Below, in pieces: positions 1 to 10,510 of a DNA stretch of 64,000 nucleotides; the first letter of the stretch is position 1, and each line of letters begins with the position of its first letter. This stretch comes from Cylindrotheca closterium (taxonomy: Eukaryota > Bacillariophyta > Bacillariophyceae > Bacillariales > Bacillariaceae), in assembly GCA_933822405.4 (NCBI GenBank), contig CAKOGP040002202.1:571765-635764 (forward strand). The letters run 5' to 3'. The position numbers and the translations under genes are program-made. The notes under the pieces are model-generated. The model did no database searches, was not told the origin of the DNA, and saw only the letters and a list, made by a program, of their open reading frames with translations.

Positions 1-1473
1 GGAAATCCCATTTCTCCACTTTCTCAAGCTGAGGCCCAGCATTTCTTCGAAAGTCAAGATGGGAGCGACAGCAGTGAGGCAATCATAAGCAATTCAAACG
101 TTCGGAGCGACAGCAAACTCCAAAGCAAGCCTTCACCAACAACAAACCCAACAATTCAACATGTACCACAGCATCACTTGATAATCGCGATTTCGCCTTC
201 GTTTGAATCAGATAGTTCGAACTTTTCACCCAGTGATGGCAATGACAGTTTGCCTTCCAAGGCTCAGCAAGAAGTGCGGAGAACTCCACTGTCCATCCTC
301 AAGAACAGCAGCGACAACAACCGTAGAGTCGGTATCCCCAGTGCACGAGACGATTACCTCGTGAAACTACAGTCAGAAATATCGTTGTTGCACCGAGATG
401 TTCTAGGAATGAAAGAGTCAATCGACACCTTGACCACAAACTTGGAGAAACAAAAGGCTGCACGTATTCGAAATTACATGGTTTCCAAGTATGGTCGCCA
501 CAACACGGATAGTAGCTCCTCGGCCGATTCCAGTAGTTTGAGTGGATTGGAAAACATCGATGCTTTAATGGATGAGTGCTTGAACTCGGTTAGTGAAGCA
601 AGCGAACGGAGTACATCGCAGGCTGCAGGTGTTCGAAACCACATGGTTTCCAAGTATGGTAGTCACAATGCGATTAGTGGCTCCGCGGACGATTCCAGTA
701 GTTTAGCTGGGCCGGAAAGCAATGACGCTTTGATTGATGAGTGCTTGAACTCGTTTAGTGAAGCAAGCGTACGCAGCAGCACAGCACATGCCCAAGATAT
801 GAAGTCTCTGGATCAAAGAGTAATGCAACAAAACGAGCGCAACCAAAGACGACATAGACAGCGTCAAAGAGAGGACCAAAGCCAATCACCGAGTATTACA
901 CCGACGAATGCCCCAAGCCGACGAGAAGAAATAATGTCGCCCTGGGAATCCATCCGAACTCCTACCTCCCTCGTTTGGGATGGTGACCAGCATGTCCAAC
1001 GAAATCTTTTCTGGGCCGGGCATATCCCGTGTGTAAAAGCGAAATTGAGAGGTGGCAAAGACATGACAAAAGATGACCGACAGAAGCAGATCTTTCTGCT
1101 CTTGGTAGTTTGCCTAGCTTCAATAGCTGTCTTAATGATCATGACTGATGCAAAAAGCCAGACTAGCATAGGTCAAGTCCCACACAGTCGGCGGCCGCGT
1201 CGTTCAAGTAAGTTTTCCAAGAAGCTAACGATCGATGAACAATCGAACTCATGTCACAGCTTACAAGAGACAACAAAAGATGGCTGCACACGTCACTGCA
1301 ATACGAACAAGCCCCAAATCGCACAGGAGCTACTCCTATGGAAGTCGTATCGAGAAGGAAAGCACAGCCTTGACCCGTGGAAGGCTATTGTCCTATCTTT
1401 ACGTGAACGAAACTCCAATCCTTCAGCAGAGAACTATAGTCCTCTCGTCAGCGAATTCACGTTTTGGCTGTGA
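1..1473 (+). CDS. Uncharacterised single-pass membrane protein, 5' truncated
   Basis: The reading frame is open from base 1 of the window to the stop at 1471-1473, with no in-frame ATG near the left edge, so the true start lies outside. The visible part is about 490 residues, rich in Ser, Asp and Gln. A short coiled-coil-like stretch (nt 358-450) precedes a 55-residue tandem duplication (nt 458-787). An Arg/Gln-rich segment follows (nt 830-880), then one strong hydrophobic helix near nt 1090-1140 (FLLLVVCLASIAVLMIM). The basic C-terminal tail has several Cys. The layout suggests a large soluble N-terminal part and one membrane anchor. I recognise no family. It ends about 100 nt before the convergent VPS51 gene. 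Confidence 0.6.
   Translation, partial: GNPISPLSQAEAQHFFESQDGSDSSEAIISNSNVRSDSKLQSKPSPTTNPTIQHVPQHHLIIAISPSFESDSSNFSPSDGNDSLPSKAQQEVRRTPLSILKNSSDNNRRVGIPSARDDYLVKLQSEISLLHRDVLGMKESIDTLTTNLEKQKAARIRNYMVSKYGRHNTDSSSSADSSSLSGLENIDALMDECLNSVSEASERSTSQAAGVRNHMVSKYGSHNAISGSADDSSSLAGPESNDALIDECLNSFSEASVRSSTAHAQDMKSLDQRVMQQNERNQRRHRQRQREDQSQSPSITPTNAPSRREEIMSPWESIRTPTSLVWDGDQHVQRNLFWAGHIPCVKAKLRGGKDMTKDDRQKQIFLLLVVCLASIAVLMIMTDAKSQTSIGQVPHSRRPRRSSKFSKKLTIDEQSNSCHSLQETTKDGCTRHCNTNKPQIAQELLLWKSYREGKHSLDPWKAIVLSLRERNSNPSAENYSPLVSEFTFWL
458..787 (+). repeat. In-frame 165-bp tandem duplication inside the first CDS
   Basis: Two adjacent 165-nt units (about 458-622 and 623-787) encode related 55-residue blocks. 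Each holds R-N-[YH]-M-V-S-K-Y-G, a Ser/Asp-rich linker, and D-A-L-[MI]-D-E-C-L-N-S-x-S-E-A-S. The period is a multiple of three, so the frame is kept. Divergence is modest, so the duplication is not brand new. Confidence 0.8.
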
Positions 1474-1574
1474 AGAACCCAGTATTCTGGCACCTGTTTG
1501 AATCCTTCTACTTGTATAACTACCATACTGTAAGTCTGAGAAGAATAAGCAATGAAGAATGCAAATAGAAATCA

Positions 1575-4500
1575 CTATTTTTTGCCCCCTTCGTCCTGGA
1601 TTGTAAACTTCTTCACAAGACGATCACTATTGGACATGAAAACTCGAACGGCTCCTCTTGCAACGTTGACCTCTTCTTGGTAGTCACCAAGTTCGCCGAC
1701 CGCAAAGCATCTTTGTCGGGCCACGCTGGAAGCTTCCCTCAGTAACGCTTCCAAGCCCGATATCGAATTGGAACCATCACCGAAAAACTCATCCTTAACA
1801 TAGTGTGGAATCAAGAATTTGATGAATTCCATGTCGACCATTAGCTGCCTGTAACCCGAAAGAGAAAACTTGACACATCTCGAGTTTTCCGCCAAAGCTT
1901 TGAGAGCCACCTTCAGAATGAGTACCACAACTGCATTGCGTGAAAAGTCTGTCATATCTTTGGGGTGTGGGTATACCACAATCTTTTCGGCAAACATGCG
2001 TTCCACATCAATAGCCAAGCCAGACTTTTTATGAGACATTGTCAATGAAATGTATTCGTCGTCCAAGTTCTCGGGAACTGGGCCTGCGCGTGCGGATCCT
2101 CCAAAGAGATCGGCACAGTCGAGACAAGTTTCCTTCACAATTTCCAAGACTTGCCAAGCTCCTGCTCTTGGACTTTCGGACACTTCACCTTCTTCCTTGC
2201 TGCACTTCTCGATCATATTTGCGTCGCACAGGAGATCAGCTGCAACAGCACCACGATCCATGGCAAATAAATTCAAAATGCGCGACGCCGCCAAACGAAA
2301 GCGGGCGGCAATGGGGTTGGCTGGAAGTCCTCGAGTATTCGTCGTACTGTCAAATGTAGATCCCACTTGAAAACTCTTGTTCTTGCGTCCCTTTCCACGT
2401 TGACCACTGTGGGCACTAATGGATTGCGAAATGTTCTCCATGACGGATCGTTCTGCCACACGACATATTTCGGAAATCGCTAAAGTCATGTATGCTGAGC
2501 TCTTGTTTCCGTTCTTTGGATACTTGGAGATTTCTTCCACGAGATTCCACAACGCCCGCTCTACAACTGGATCCGAACTATCCTCCGTCCATGGCTCAGG
2601 GGTATCCATCAAATCGTCTCCTTGCGTGGATTCGTCCATGGAACCTGTGTCATACGACGCTGAATCAGTGTCCATCTTGCGAATTTTCGGTATTTTGGTA
2701 CTATCTGGGATATCAAACAACTTTTGCTTGGAAGAATGGCTTGCTTCGCAACCACTCATTACCTCCATGCTTGCTGCCAGCCAGAGTGCAAATCGCTTGG
2801 AACTATGTTCTACCGCCTCCAACATCATGGCGCCGTCGGCAGAAGGTCCATTGTCATCGTTATTGGAACTGGGTGAGAGTGGATTATCGGTACGATCCGT
2901 TCCATCCAAAACCATTGTTCCCTCTGAAATTTCAGGCGTTGCCAAAATGGACCGAACCGTATCGTCCACCAATTGCAAGGAATCACTAAGAGCAACACTT
3001 GCCAATTGCACCACTTCCAAAAGAGATTGATCCTGTTGTCCGGATTGCTTCCCATCTTGGGCTTGCGAAAAGGTAGATCGTGCCATGGGCGCCAAACAGT
3101 CTTCAATGACCCGCTGACGAAGTGAAATGAACTTTTGGTCCACTCGTTTGCGTACCATGGTTTCCGTCAGACTGACCGCTTGATCCACCAAACTAGATGC
3201 CAAATCATTGCCCACTGCCACATCTTGAAGTTCCAATCCCTCAGACAATTGCTTGACACCCTGCAATAACAGAGTCAAGGCACTGGAAATTTGTTCGTAG
3301 GCTTCTTCATCCTTGCCTTCCAAAAGAACACGATCATCCAAGCTGTCCGTCTCTCCAGTAGCAAGAACACCAAGATCGTCGTGTTCCATAGTGGATGGCG
3401 ATGCTTGCAGGGCCTGTTCCAAAAGAGCACCTCGAACATGTGTCAGAAAGGTAGAAAAGGCGTTACTCACAAAGACCGACAGAGCTTCGTCTGGTTGCGG
3501 ATGTCCATCTTGATCTTGCAAGAAGGTCATGCTGTACAGAGTGGCCGCTTCCAAAATCATGTCCAAGATATTTGTCGGAATGAGCCAATCCAAACCTTCT
3601 GCTTCCTCTCCTTCTTGTTTGGTCTTGCTCGTAAACATGCGTTCTTGAAGTTGAATTTGATGGGAATCCAAGACACGTTCCAACAATCGCAGACATGCCT
3701 TCAAGGCATACTCTTGACACTTCTCGGCACTCAGTCGAGGCGTCAATTGCTGAGCATTTTTGGATTGCCAAATCAAGATGGGGGTTCCGGCGCATTCAAA
3801 AATATCCAAAATAGTGGTCGGGCCATCTGGAATGTCATCCGCGTCAATTTCCATCTCTTTTTTCTTTTGAGACGCTTCCTTTCCATCACCCTCTTCTTCG
3901 TCACTCTCATCGTCATCGTCCAGGAAACTAGCCCCACTCCAATGAATTAATTTGTGTTGGACGGTAGCCACCAAGGTTTCCATAATCCCATGACACTCGG
4001 TTTCAATTTTCTTCAGCGAGTCGAAACCTTCCGAATGTTTGTGTAAAATGGCCAAGGCACTGACGTACGACTTGGTGGCCCATCGATACTTGTGGAGAGA
4101 CATGTGTGAATGCAGAGTGGAGGGCAATTTGAGTAAGGCATCCAATCGTTGTAACAACCGCTTGACGCGAATCTTTTCCACTACTTGATCTCGCAGACTC
4201 CCCACAGTTTGTTCAATTTGGAGTGAATCTTTGGAAACAGTGTTCATTTTATCTTGAAGTTCCGTGAGACCAGAAGAATGAGCCTGTACGTGAATGCTAA
4301 TGTTCTTGATGGCATCTGTGGCTTCAATGAAGCGAGAATAATTCTCGTAGACCAAGGTTTGCATGGAAGAATCCAACGTGCGGACTTGACAGGCCAGCGA
4401 TTCTTCTACTTCGAGTAAATTATGGACGTTTTGAGTCAGCACGTGATGCGCCTTGTGTTGATCGGCATTGAAATGAGGAGAATCCAAGTCCTGGGACGAA

Positions 4501-4745
4501 CGAGGATCTTCTGCCAAGTCGTCATCGTCGTCCGAAGAGAAACCGTCATCAGATGACTCTCCTCCCTTGTCATTTCTACCAGCAGTAGGAGTAGCACCAT
4601 AAAAGTTTTCCAATAGCTTTTTTCGAATCAACGCTTCGCGATCTACATTTCCACCATCCGTTCGTACCGTCAAGAACTCATCGTCTGATCCAGAAGAAAA
4701 GGAATCACTGTCATTGTCTTTATTTTCATGAACCAATGCAGCCAT
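1575..4745 (-). CDS. VPS51: VPS51 homologue, GARP/EARP tethering subunit
   Basis: One uninterrupted 1056-residue frame begins at ATG 4745. After an acidic, Ser-rich N-terminus, residues roughly 95-180 carry the Vps51/Vps67 signature: LTQNVHNLLEVEESL, then LDSSMQTLVYENYSRFIEAT and DAIKNISIHV, followed by a helical coiled-coil stretch. Vps51 is the shared subunit of the GARP and EARP complexes, which tether endosome-derived vesicles at the trans-Golgi or recycling endosomes. The remainder is helical with acidic low-complexity insertions (DDDDESDEEEGD), which may explain why it is longer than the roughly 780-residue human protein. It is convergent with the gene to its left and divergent from the seven-TM gene at 5099. 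Assignment rests on the N-terminal domain. Confidence 0.85.
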   Translation of the reverse strand: MAALVHENKDNDSDSFSSGSDDEFLTVRTDGGNVDREALIRKKLLENFYGATPTAGRNDKGGESSDDGFSSDDDDDLAEDPRSSQDLDSPHFNADQHKAHHVLTQNVHNLLEVEESLACQVRTLDSSMQTLVYENYSRFIEATDAIKNISIHVQAHSSGLTELQDKMNTVSKDSLQIEQTVGSLRDQVVEKIRVKRLLQRLDALLKLPSTLHSHMSLHKYRWATKSYVSALAILHKHSEGFDSLKKIETECHGIMETLVATVQHKLIHWSGASFLDDDDESDEEEGDGKEASQKKKEMEIDADDIPDGPTTILDIFECAGTPILIWQSKNAQQLTPRLSAEKCQEYALKACLRLLERVLDSHQIQLQERMFTSKTKQEGEEAEGLDWLIPTNILDMILEAATLYSMTFLQDQDGHPQPDEALSVFVSNAFSTFLTHVRGALLEQALQASPSTMEHDDLGVLATGETDSLDDRVLLEGKDEEAYEQISSALTLLLQGVKQLSEGLELQDVAVGNDLASSLVDQAVSLTETMVRKRVDQKFISLRQRVIEDCLAPMARSTFSQAQDGKQSGQQDQSLLEVVQLASVALSDSLQLVDDTVRSILATPEISEGTMVLDGTDRTDNPLSPSSNNDDNGPSADGAMMLEAVEHSSKRFALWLAASMEVMSGCEASHSSKQKLFDIPDSTKIPKIRKMDTDSASYDTGSMDESTQGDDLMDTPEPWTEDSSDPVVERALWNLVEEISKYPKNGNKSSAYMTLAISEICRVAERSVMENISQSISAHSGQRGKGRKNKSFQVGSTFDSTTNTRGLPANPIAARFRLAASRILNLFAMDRGAVAADLLCDANMIEKCSKEEGEVSESPRAGAWQVLEIVKETCLDCADLFGGSARAGPVPENLDDEYISLTMSHKKSGLAIDVERMFAEKIVVYPHPKDMTDFSRNAVVVLILKVALKALAENSRCVKFSLSGYRQLMVDMEFIKFLIPHYVKDEFFGDGSNSISGLEALLREASSVARQRCFAVGELGDYQEEVNVARGAVRVFMSNSDRLVKKFTIQDEGGKK

Positions 4746-5098
4746 GTTTTTTTGCTATTTTTTGGTAGTTCCGACACTGCAATTCCTGTTCGCTTGTTCA
4801 GCATATATCAATTATGCAATAGATTCCACTTCAGATGATCAATCGGTGTTGACAAAGGGACACAGCAAGGTCCACAACCCTTAATATGTAAGTCGTTTTG
4901 AAATGATGATGCGTTGTATAATTTTCAGGCCGTGTGCGTCCAAATTCAGAGTAGTCATAGTAGTCGAACGGATGACCAAAACACTGAATGAAAGATGAAC
5001 GTAAACAGAAAACAACTTGAACGACCTGCTGTCTCTTATTGCTGCTGAACAACCTGTGAACCATCTTTCAAGATGTGCATTTGTAGTGAACACTCAAG
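4746..5098. other. Intergenic region between divergent genes
   Basis: This 353-bp stretch separates the start codons of VPS51 (minus) and the seven-TM gene (plus) and presumably holds both promoters. I see no RNA gene or repeat and no TACCGGTA site. Confidence 0.5.
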
Positions 5099-7293
5099 AT
5101 GAAAAGAATGATTACAAAGAGACAGGCTTCGTTGGACATTTCTCAGCCGAGTTTCAAGAGTTCCAAGACTTCTACTATTCCACAAATCAACAACATCATA
5201 AGCACGTCATTACATTTTCAATCTTGGAAATGGCTTCTTTCCGTGGTGATACTGATACTATTGGCAAGCAGTAGTGATGCCTCTACGACTGTAAAAAAGA
5301 CGATTCCTTTCAATGGAATGATACTAAAGGCAACATCCCATTCAGTGTTTTGGATGCAAGAACGAGTGCAGGCTCCTGGCAGTGTGGACCTTCAGAACAT
5401 GACCTTTTCCATCGTATTGCCTTTCGACGACGACGATGGCGGTGATCACCAAAACCGGAGAATGGAATCACTAGTGGTAGGTGACCACTTACATAGTGAG
5501 AGCTCGAGTCCTGATACTACTACTGCGGCAAGACGAAAGACTCGAAAACGGTCCATAGACAACAAACAGAAATCAACCAGCATCGACCCACCACCATCCA
5601 ATGAAACGATGGTAGCACCACAACCACCACAACAAGTAATCGAAACAGTCCTTGTTCCGGTTCCAAAGCACTGTGGGACCAGCAACAACAACCTATGGGG
5701 TAACTTGAAACTTCCTGGCACCAGACCAAAAAAGCAACAACAAAAACAAACATGTGATTGGCAACAGCTTGGGATTGGTATCAAGAGTAATCAGCCGTTT
5801 TTGCAAGCAAGTGAAGACATGACAACGGCTCATCATTATTGCTGTTCACAAGCGGCCATTGATGAGGGTATTTGCGATGCCAAACAACTTGGTCGATTGC
5901 TTCTCAATTCTCAATTGATAGTGGAAGGAATAAACTATCAGCAAGTGGTAATTCCAACAGAGGACACTAACACCTCCTTGTCTTGGCCCAACCTTGACGT
6001 TGGAGGCTTTTCAATCAATTACACTGGAGACTATATTTGGGTCTTGGCCAATTGCTTGGACGATGGAGTGGACGTCGTGGTAGATGGGACCTTGGACTGG
6101 ATTTCTGCAAACACCACCAAGGATGGCAATCCAAAAAAGACAGGGCTCGAAAATCTGGTACATTCCATCAAACAAGGCCCACAATCCAAGAAACCGACCT
6201 TTCCAGAGGATGGTCTTGTGCAGATTGTGTACTTTGTTATAATGAGTACACTGTATGGGATATTGGGCATGGTTTGGTGGTTAAGACGGCGGTGGCAGAT
6301 CGAAAACCACCACGGCATTGCTATTCTGCTCGCTGCTGTTGCCAGTCTTCAACTTGCATTGGCTTCCTTGGATTTGTACGTTTGGGGCGGTCGATCAGGA
6401 TCCTTGGACTTGTGGGTATGGGATGGTCCAGAACGGGATGAAGTCTTACGACACTCTGGTACGTTTTGGTTGAAGCTCACGATGCAACCAACGCATGGTT
6501 TCAAAAATTCTCATTGTCGTTTTAGCTCTGGTGCTAGGCGCCTTCAAAGCAGGAATGATTCGCTGGCTGGTACTGCTTCAGTTTGTTTCCCTTCCAATCA
6601 GGTAAGTCTGTTCGCACTATTGTGTGCTAAGAGATCGACTGGCTTTGAAAGCGAATACTGATTGTAATTTGTACCCATACTAGCAGAACCCTTGGCAATG
6701 AGAATCAACGACACGGCCAACGATGTACTCAACTATGGGTGACGGCATTATGCGTGATATTCACGATCAATTGCATAATATGGGGCATCGTGTCGGCCAT
6801 GGCAAAGGACAACTTACAAAATATAAAAATGCTGATGCATGGTGAAGAGAAACTCTGGCTGAAAGCCACGGCCGTCACGTCTGCAATTGCCCTCCTTCTC
6901 GATGTATGGGCCTATTTGTGGTCTTGCGTTCGATTCATTCAACGATTCTGTAGAGTTGGGCAACGATCGACAATCACAAAATCTAGCTGGGTGATTCTTC
7001 TTTTGGTTACGGCTCATGGAATCTTTCTGATTTACACCATGGTCGATGATTGGAAAATTAATCGAAAGATAGCTGCCTTGTTTGTCTGGGATCAAGGGAA
7101 CATTCGAATTCTCACTGAAGGGAGCTATTTCATTGTAACGAGTTGTCTTGAGAGCCGAACAGGCAATCGGACGTCGATAGCAGCATGTCATACACACACC
7201 AGGGAGGATCAGAGCGACGACTGCAACGGCAGTACTCACAGGGCTAGTGGAAAGGCAGCTAGAGAGGTAGAAATGGCGCCTTTGATTGCGTAA
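5099..7293 (+). CDS. Seven-TM protein with large lumenal N-terminus, possibly GOST/Lung_7-TM_R type
   Basis: A three-exon model gives 670 residues: 5099-6375, 6476-6601 and 6684-7293. The second intron (6602-6683, gtaagt...tag) is clear. The first (6376-6475, gtacgt...gaag) is inferred because the frame shifts from +2 to +3 and this join restores it. An N-terminal hydrophobic stretch (WLLSVVILILLASSS, about residues 45-60) can act as signal or anchor. A Thr/Lys/Asn-rich lumenal region of about 330 residues with N-glycosylation sequons follows. Seven hydrophobic helices come next, including VYFVIMSTLYGILGMVWWL, SKILIVVLALVLGAFKAG and SWVILLLVTAHGIFLIY. This order matches the GOST family (GPR107/TMEM87-like Golgi proteins), but sequence support is weak. 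The C-terminal tail after nt 7140 could hide another intron. Confidence 0.55.
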
Positions 7294-7323
7294 ATGCAGA
7301 ACAAATTATGAAAGTGACACTGC

Positions 7324-8211
7324 AAGCTGATACTTTGGATCCGCCTATTGTATCGAAAATTCGTCTACATACTGGTATTCAAATTAATGGCACTACGAAA
7401 TCGTTGCAATCGCACTGGACTGCTTAATCTGAAAGTTTTTTTGTGAGGAGCTGAAATCACATGAAGAAAGGTCGGTTTGAAAGAAGTTGACTCTACCCAA
7501 AGATTCAAGAAGATGGAGTTGAAGTGCTAGAGTCCCACAGTCTGCACTAGTCGCTCGTGCTGCAGCTCCAATCATCATTGCCCGTAGCGGGTGCTAGAGT
7601 CTCGTAGGTTCGAGAAAGTGGGGTAGGAGCACCAAATCCAGCAGTTGACGATAGGGCAGAAGCTCCATATAGACTCCAGAATATGCGACAGGAAAGGCGG
7701 GAACTCCGAACAAACCACCGACGGGCGCTTGAGATCTATAGAAGCCATACCCATACAGCCCTCTCCCAAGCTGATACTTTGGATCCACCTCTTGTATCGA
7801 AAATTCGTCTACATACTGGTATTCAAATTAATGGCACTACGAAATCGTTGCAAACGTACTGGACTGCTTAATCTGAAAGTTTTTTTGTGAGGAGCTGAAA
7901 TCACATGAAGAAAGGTCGGTTTGAAAGAAGTTGACTCTACCCAAAGATTCAAGAAGGTGGAGTTGAAGTGCTAGAGTCCCACAGTCTGCACTAGTCGCTC
8001 GTGCTGCAGCTCCAATCATCATTGCCCGTAGCGGGTGCTAGAGTCTCGTAGGTTCGAGAAAGTGGGGTAGGAGCTCCAAATCCAGCAGTTGACGATAGGG
8101 CAGAAGCTCCATATGGACTCAAGAATATGCGACAGGAAAGGCGGGAACTCCGAAAAAACCACCGACGGGCGCTCGAGAACCATGGAAGCCATATCCATAC
8201 AGCCGTCTACC
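7324..8211. repeat. 444-bp tandem direct duplication
   Basis: Two adjacent units, 7324-7767 and 7768-8211, differ at scattered single positions. Both start at AAGCTGATACTTTGGATCC and end just before the CCATA[CT]CCATACAGCC stretch is completed. Each unit begins with the same short sense peptide end (DTLDPP[IL]VSKIRLHTG...WTA and stop). In unit 1 this forms a 45-codon ORF from an ATG at about 7308; in unit 2 it is the tail of a 62-codon ORF. The complementary strand carries a second shared peptide (LYGYGF...GVPAFPVAYS). Neither is a recognised protein. The first unit starts right after the stop of the seven-TM gene. Confidence 0.85.
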
Positions 8212-8800
8212 AGGAACTTTTGTTGAAGCCTGGAACAAAGGAGCAGCAGGAGGTGTTAGGCAAGCTTCATGGACTGGATGAGATGGAGCTAGAGCTGGAA
8301 AAGGATCTCTGGACAATCCTTGAGCGGCCGTTGATGCTCCTTCAACATCTTTACCAAAATGGCTAGTTGGAGAACGAGTAATCATAGCACATATGGTGTT
8401 GGTTTGGTGCCTCGAATGTGCTTCCAAGAGTTGAATGGAAAATGCCAATACCCTCTCGCCCGGCGATCTGAGCCATAAGAAATTTAAATAAGATATATAT
8501 ATACTGCATGTTGAATTTTGTACTTGAATGTGACAACTGCGGTATCCATTTTGGATCACATTCTATTGTAGCTATCTATGATATCATTTGATATTGTAGC
8601 TATATATATGTAATACTTCTCATTCTGTTGAGGAGTTAAAAACTTTCATCCCACTTGTCTCTTGCCGATAGCAAAGTTCAAGTAGCTCTTCTTGCGCACA
8701 AGGTTGGCAATAAATCGAACGTCGAACTTTCACCAAATTTCCTACGACGGTCAGAAACAAGTTGTTGCAGGAGTGAATCCATGAGCTTTCGCCATTTGTA
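8212..8800. other. Sequence between the tandem duplication and the BTB gene
   Basis: An antisense open frame (8119-8559, Pro/Ala/Ser-rich) runs out of the second repeat unit, but it has no recognisable domain. AT-rich sequence with TATATATA runs follows at 8490-8620. I see no supportable gene. Confidence 0.3.
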
Positions 8801-10213
8801 TCAAGCGGCATTGAATGGTCGACGAGCTCGAACCGCACGGCGTCGACTGCCATCTCCTTGACCAGGTTGGGAAGGAGATCCATCAACTCGTATTGGCTGT
8901 GTGACGCTACCGAAGCTGAACCCATCAGGCCGTGTTGGCTCTATTGGCTGCGAGATGCTACCGAAGCTGAACGCATTAGGCCTGAAAGTACGGAAACCAG
9001 CAGATTGTGTTGGAGCCTGAGGCGATCTAGCGGGAGACGGTGGTTTTGGTAAGTGTTTAGGCAACGGACTCGGAGTGTCGATCATTGTCACAAGCGGAGC
9101 TGGCTCAGCACCTTCAACACATTTCCAAAACTTGAACGGTGGTTGAGTTGTCTCGGTATCTTCGGTAGGATATGCTTCATACATGTTGAGTGGAACACTG
9201 TTCTTGTCCTTGGTTTTCATAGAAATTATCCATTTGCGGTCTACTGGTAACCACTTCAACTCGAAATGGCACGCCATTTCGGCATACTTTCCTTCCTTCT
9301 GGTACATATTTGGTACTGAAGGACACGTCGAAGAAGGCCGGTAGTAGTATCCATCTAATCCTTTGACACCAGATCCAGAAACATATATCACGTTGTTCAA
9401 ACTTTGTGGTTTGGGTGCCTTCGCTTGCTTGCCGTGATGGACAAATGCTTCATAGATTCTGGCAATGGGAAATAGTGGACTTGGTTTGATCGCGGACAGT
9501 TGCAAAGGCGAGAGTTCCTTCAAGTCGACTCGTTTGGAAACTTCCAAAAGGTTTGCATTGCTTTCGTCGTCTATGGACGATGCATCTTCAAACCACTTCT
9601 GAAGACACCGAACCACAACATCTTTATCTGTGACCAGATCAAGTAGTTTCGCAAGCAGTCGAGGGTCACAGGCCATCGCTCCTTGATTGGCTTCTGATGG
9701 ACCTTTCGGAAGCAGACACTCGTCTGGCTTGTGAATGACAAGTTGAAGGAACATATCCCAAAATGGACCTTCATCATCAATTCGATGCATAAGCTCTGAC
9801 AATATGGCACAGACACATCGGGTATCCTTCAAATGAAAGACTGACTCTCCAATTTGATTTTCGATATTGTTTGCTACGGCAAATAACTCAAAATAACGGG
9901 CAGCATCTCGTATTTGAATCAGGGCTATGGCTTCCTGGTCCGTCAAACATTCATCATTCTTTAGTATGAGATCCAAATCAATTTCGTCAGAATAGCAATA
10001 TTTGACGAGAACTCTCAGGACAACAGACGGATAGTCCAAAGGAGCTCGTTCTTTATCTTGGAATCCAGCAAAGAACATCTTCTTGAAGACGGGACTCCGA
10101 GTTGCCAGTACAAACTTGGTGCAAGGAATTTCAAGATTATCGGTTCCGACCAAAACGACATCCACAAGGGCCTCATCTTCCATTGCCTCGACAAGATCGC
10201 GTTGGCAAGCCAT
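8801..10213 (-). CDS. BTB/POZ domain protein
   Basis: A single 470-residue frame. I start at ATG 10213 (MACQRDLVEAMEDE), because the open frame four codons further upstream begins with GTG. Residues about 10-110 form a BTB/POZ fold: DEALVDVVLVGTDN, then IPCTKFVLATRSPVFKKMF, and VVLRVLVKYCYSDEI. A helical BACK-like region follows (about 110-260). The C-terminal 90 residues are Pro-rich and disordered with two FSFGS[IV][ST]QPI repeats and end in a basic tail. BTB proteins of this layout usually dimerise and often act as substrate adaptors for Cullin-3 ligases; that role is inferred. The gene runs head to tail with farnesyltransferase beta, 297 bp away. Confidence 0.8.
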   Translation of the reverse strand: MACQRDLVEAMEDEALVDVVLVGTDNLEIPCTKFVLATRSPVFKKMFFAGFQDKERAPLDYPSVVLRVLVKYCYSDEIDLDLILKNDECLTDQEAIALIQIRDAARYFELFAVANNIENQIGESVFHLKDTRCVCAILSELMHRIDDEGPFWDMFLQLVIHKPDECLLPKGPSEANQGAMACDPRLLAKLLDLVTDKDVVVRCLQKWFEDASSIDDESNANLLEVSKRVDLKELSPLQLSAIKPSPLFPIARIYEAFVHHGKQAKAPKPQSLNNVIYVSGSGVKGLDGYYYRPSSTCPSVPNMYQKEGKYAEMACHFELKWLPVDRKWIISMKTKDKNSVPLNMYEAYPTEDTETTQPPFKFWKCVEGAEPAPLVTMIDTPSPLPKHLPKPPSPARSPQAPTQSAGFRTFRPNAFSFGSISQPIEPTRPDGFSFGSVTQPIRVDGSPSQPGQGDGSRRRAVRARRPFNAA

Positions 10214-10510
10214 GGTTGTTATCACAAAACTGAAGTCTTTGCCTTTAATGAGGTTATTTCGATTGTGGTAGCGATGGCCTTATATTATCGTGTTTGTTGG
10301 CAACGTCCGTTGTTGTGTTATTATCGTGTGAAATAATTATCATTTTTAAAAAAAAAAATATTCAATAATCGCGATGAAAGAGTCGTATTAGTCCAAATGA
10401 CTGTAATTGTTGATATGGCGGTACGGGTACGTATCGAAAGTCACCACCATCCAACAAAATCTAAATTGAACTGGCAAACTACATAGCATTGGGCATGGAA
10501 GAACTATTGT

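Noticed and set aside
2039..3950. Long plus-strand open frames opposite VPS51 (for example 3291-3950)
   Set aside because: They mirror the codon structure of a strongly supported minus-strand gene and show no domain.
7600..7640. tRNA T-arm-like GGTTCGAG
   Set aside because: No acceptor, D or anticodon arm can be built around it, and the same sequence recurs in both duplication units without tRNA shape.
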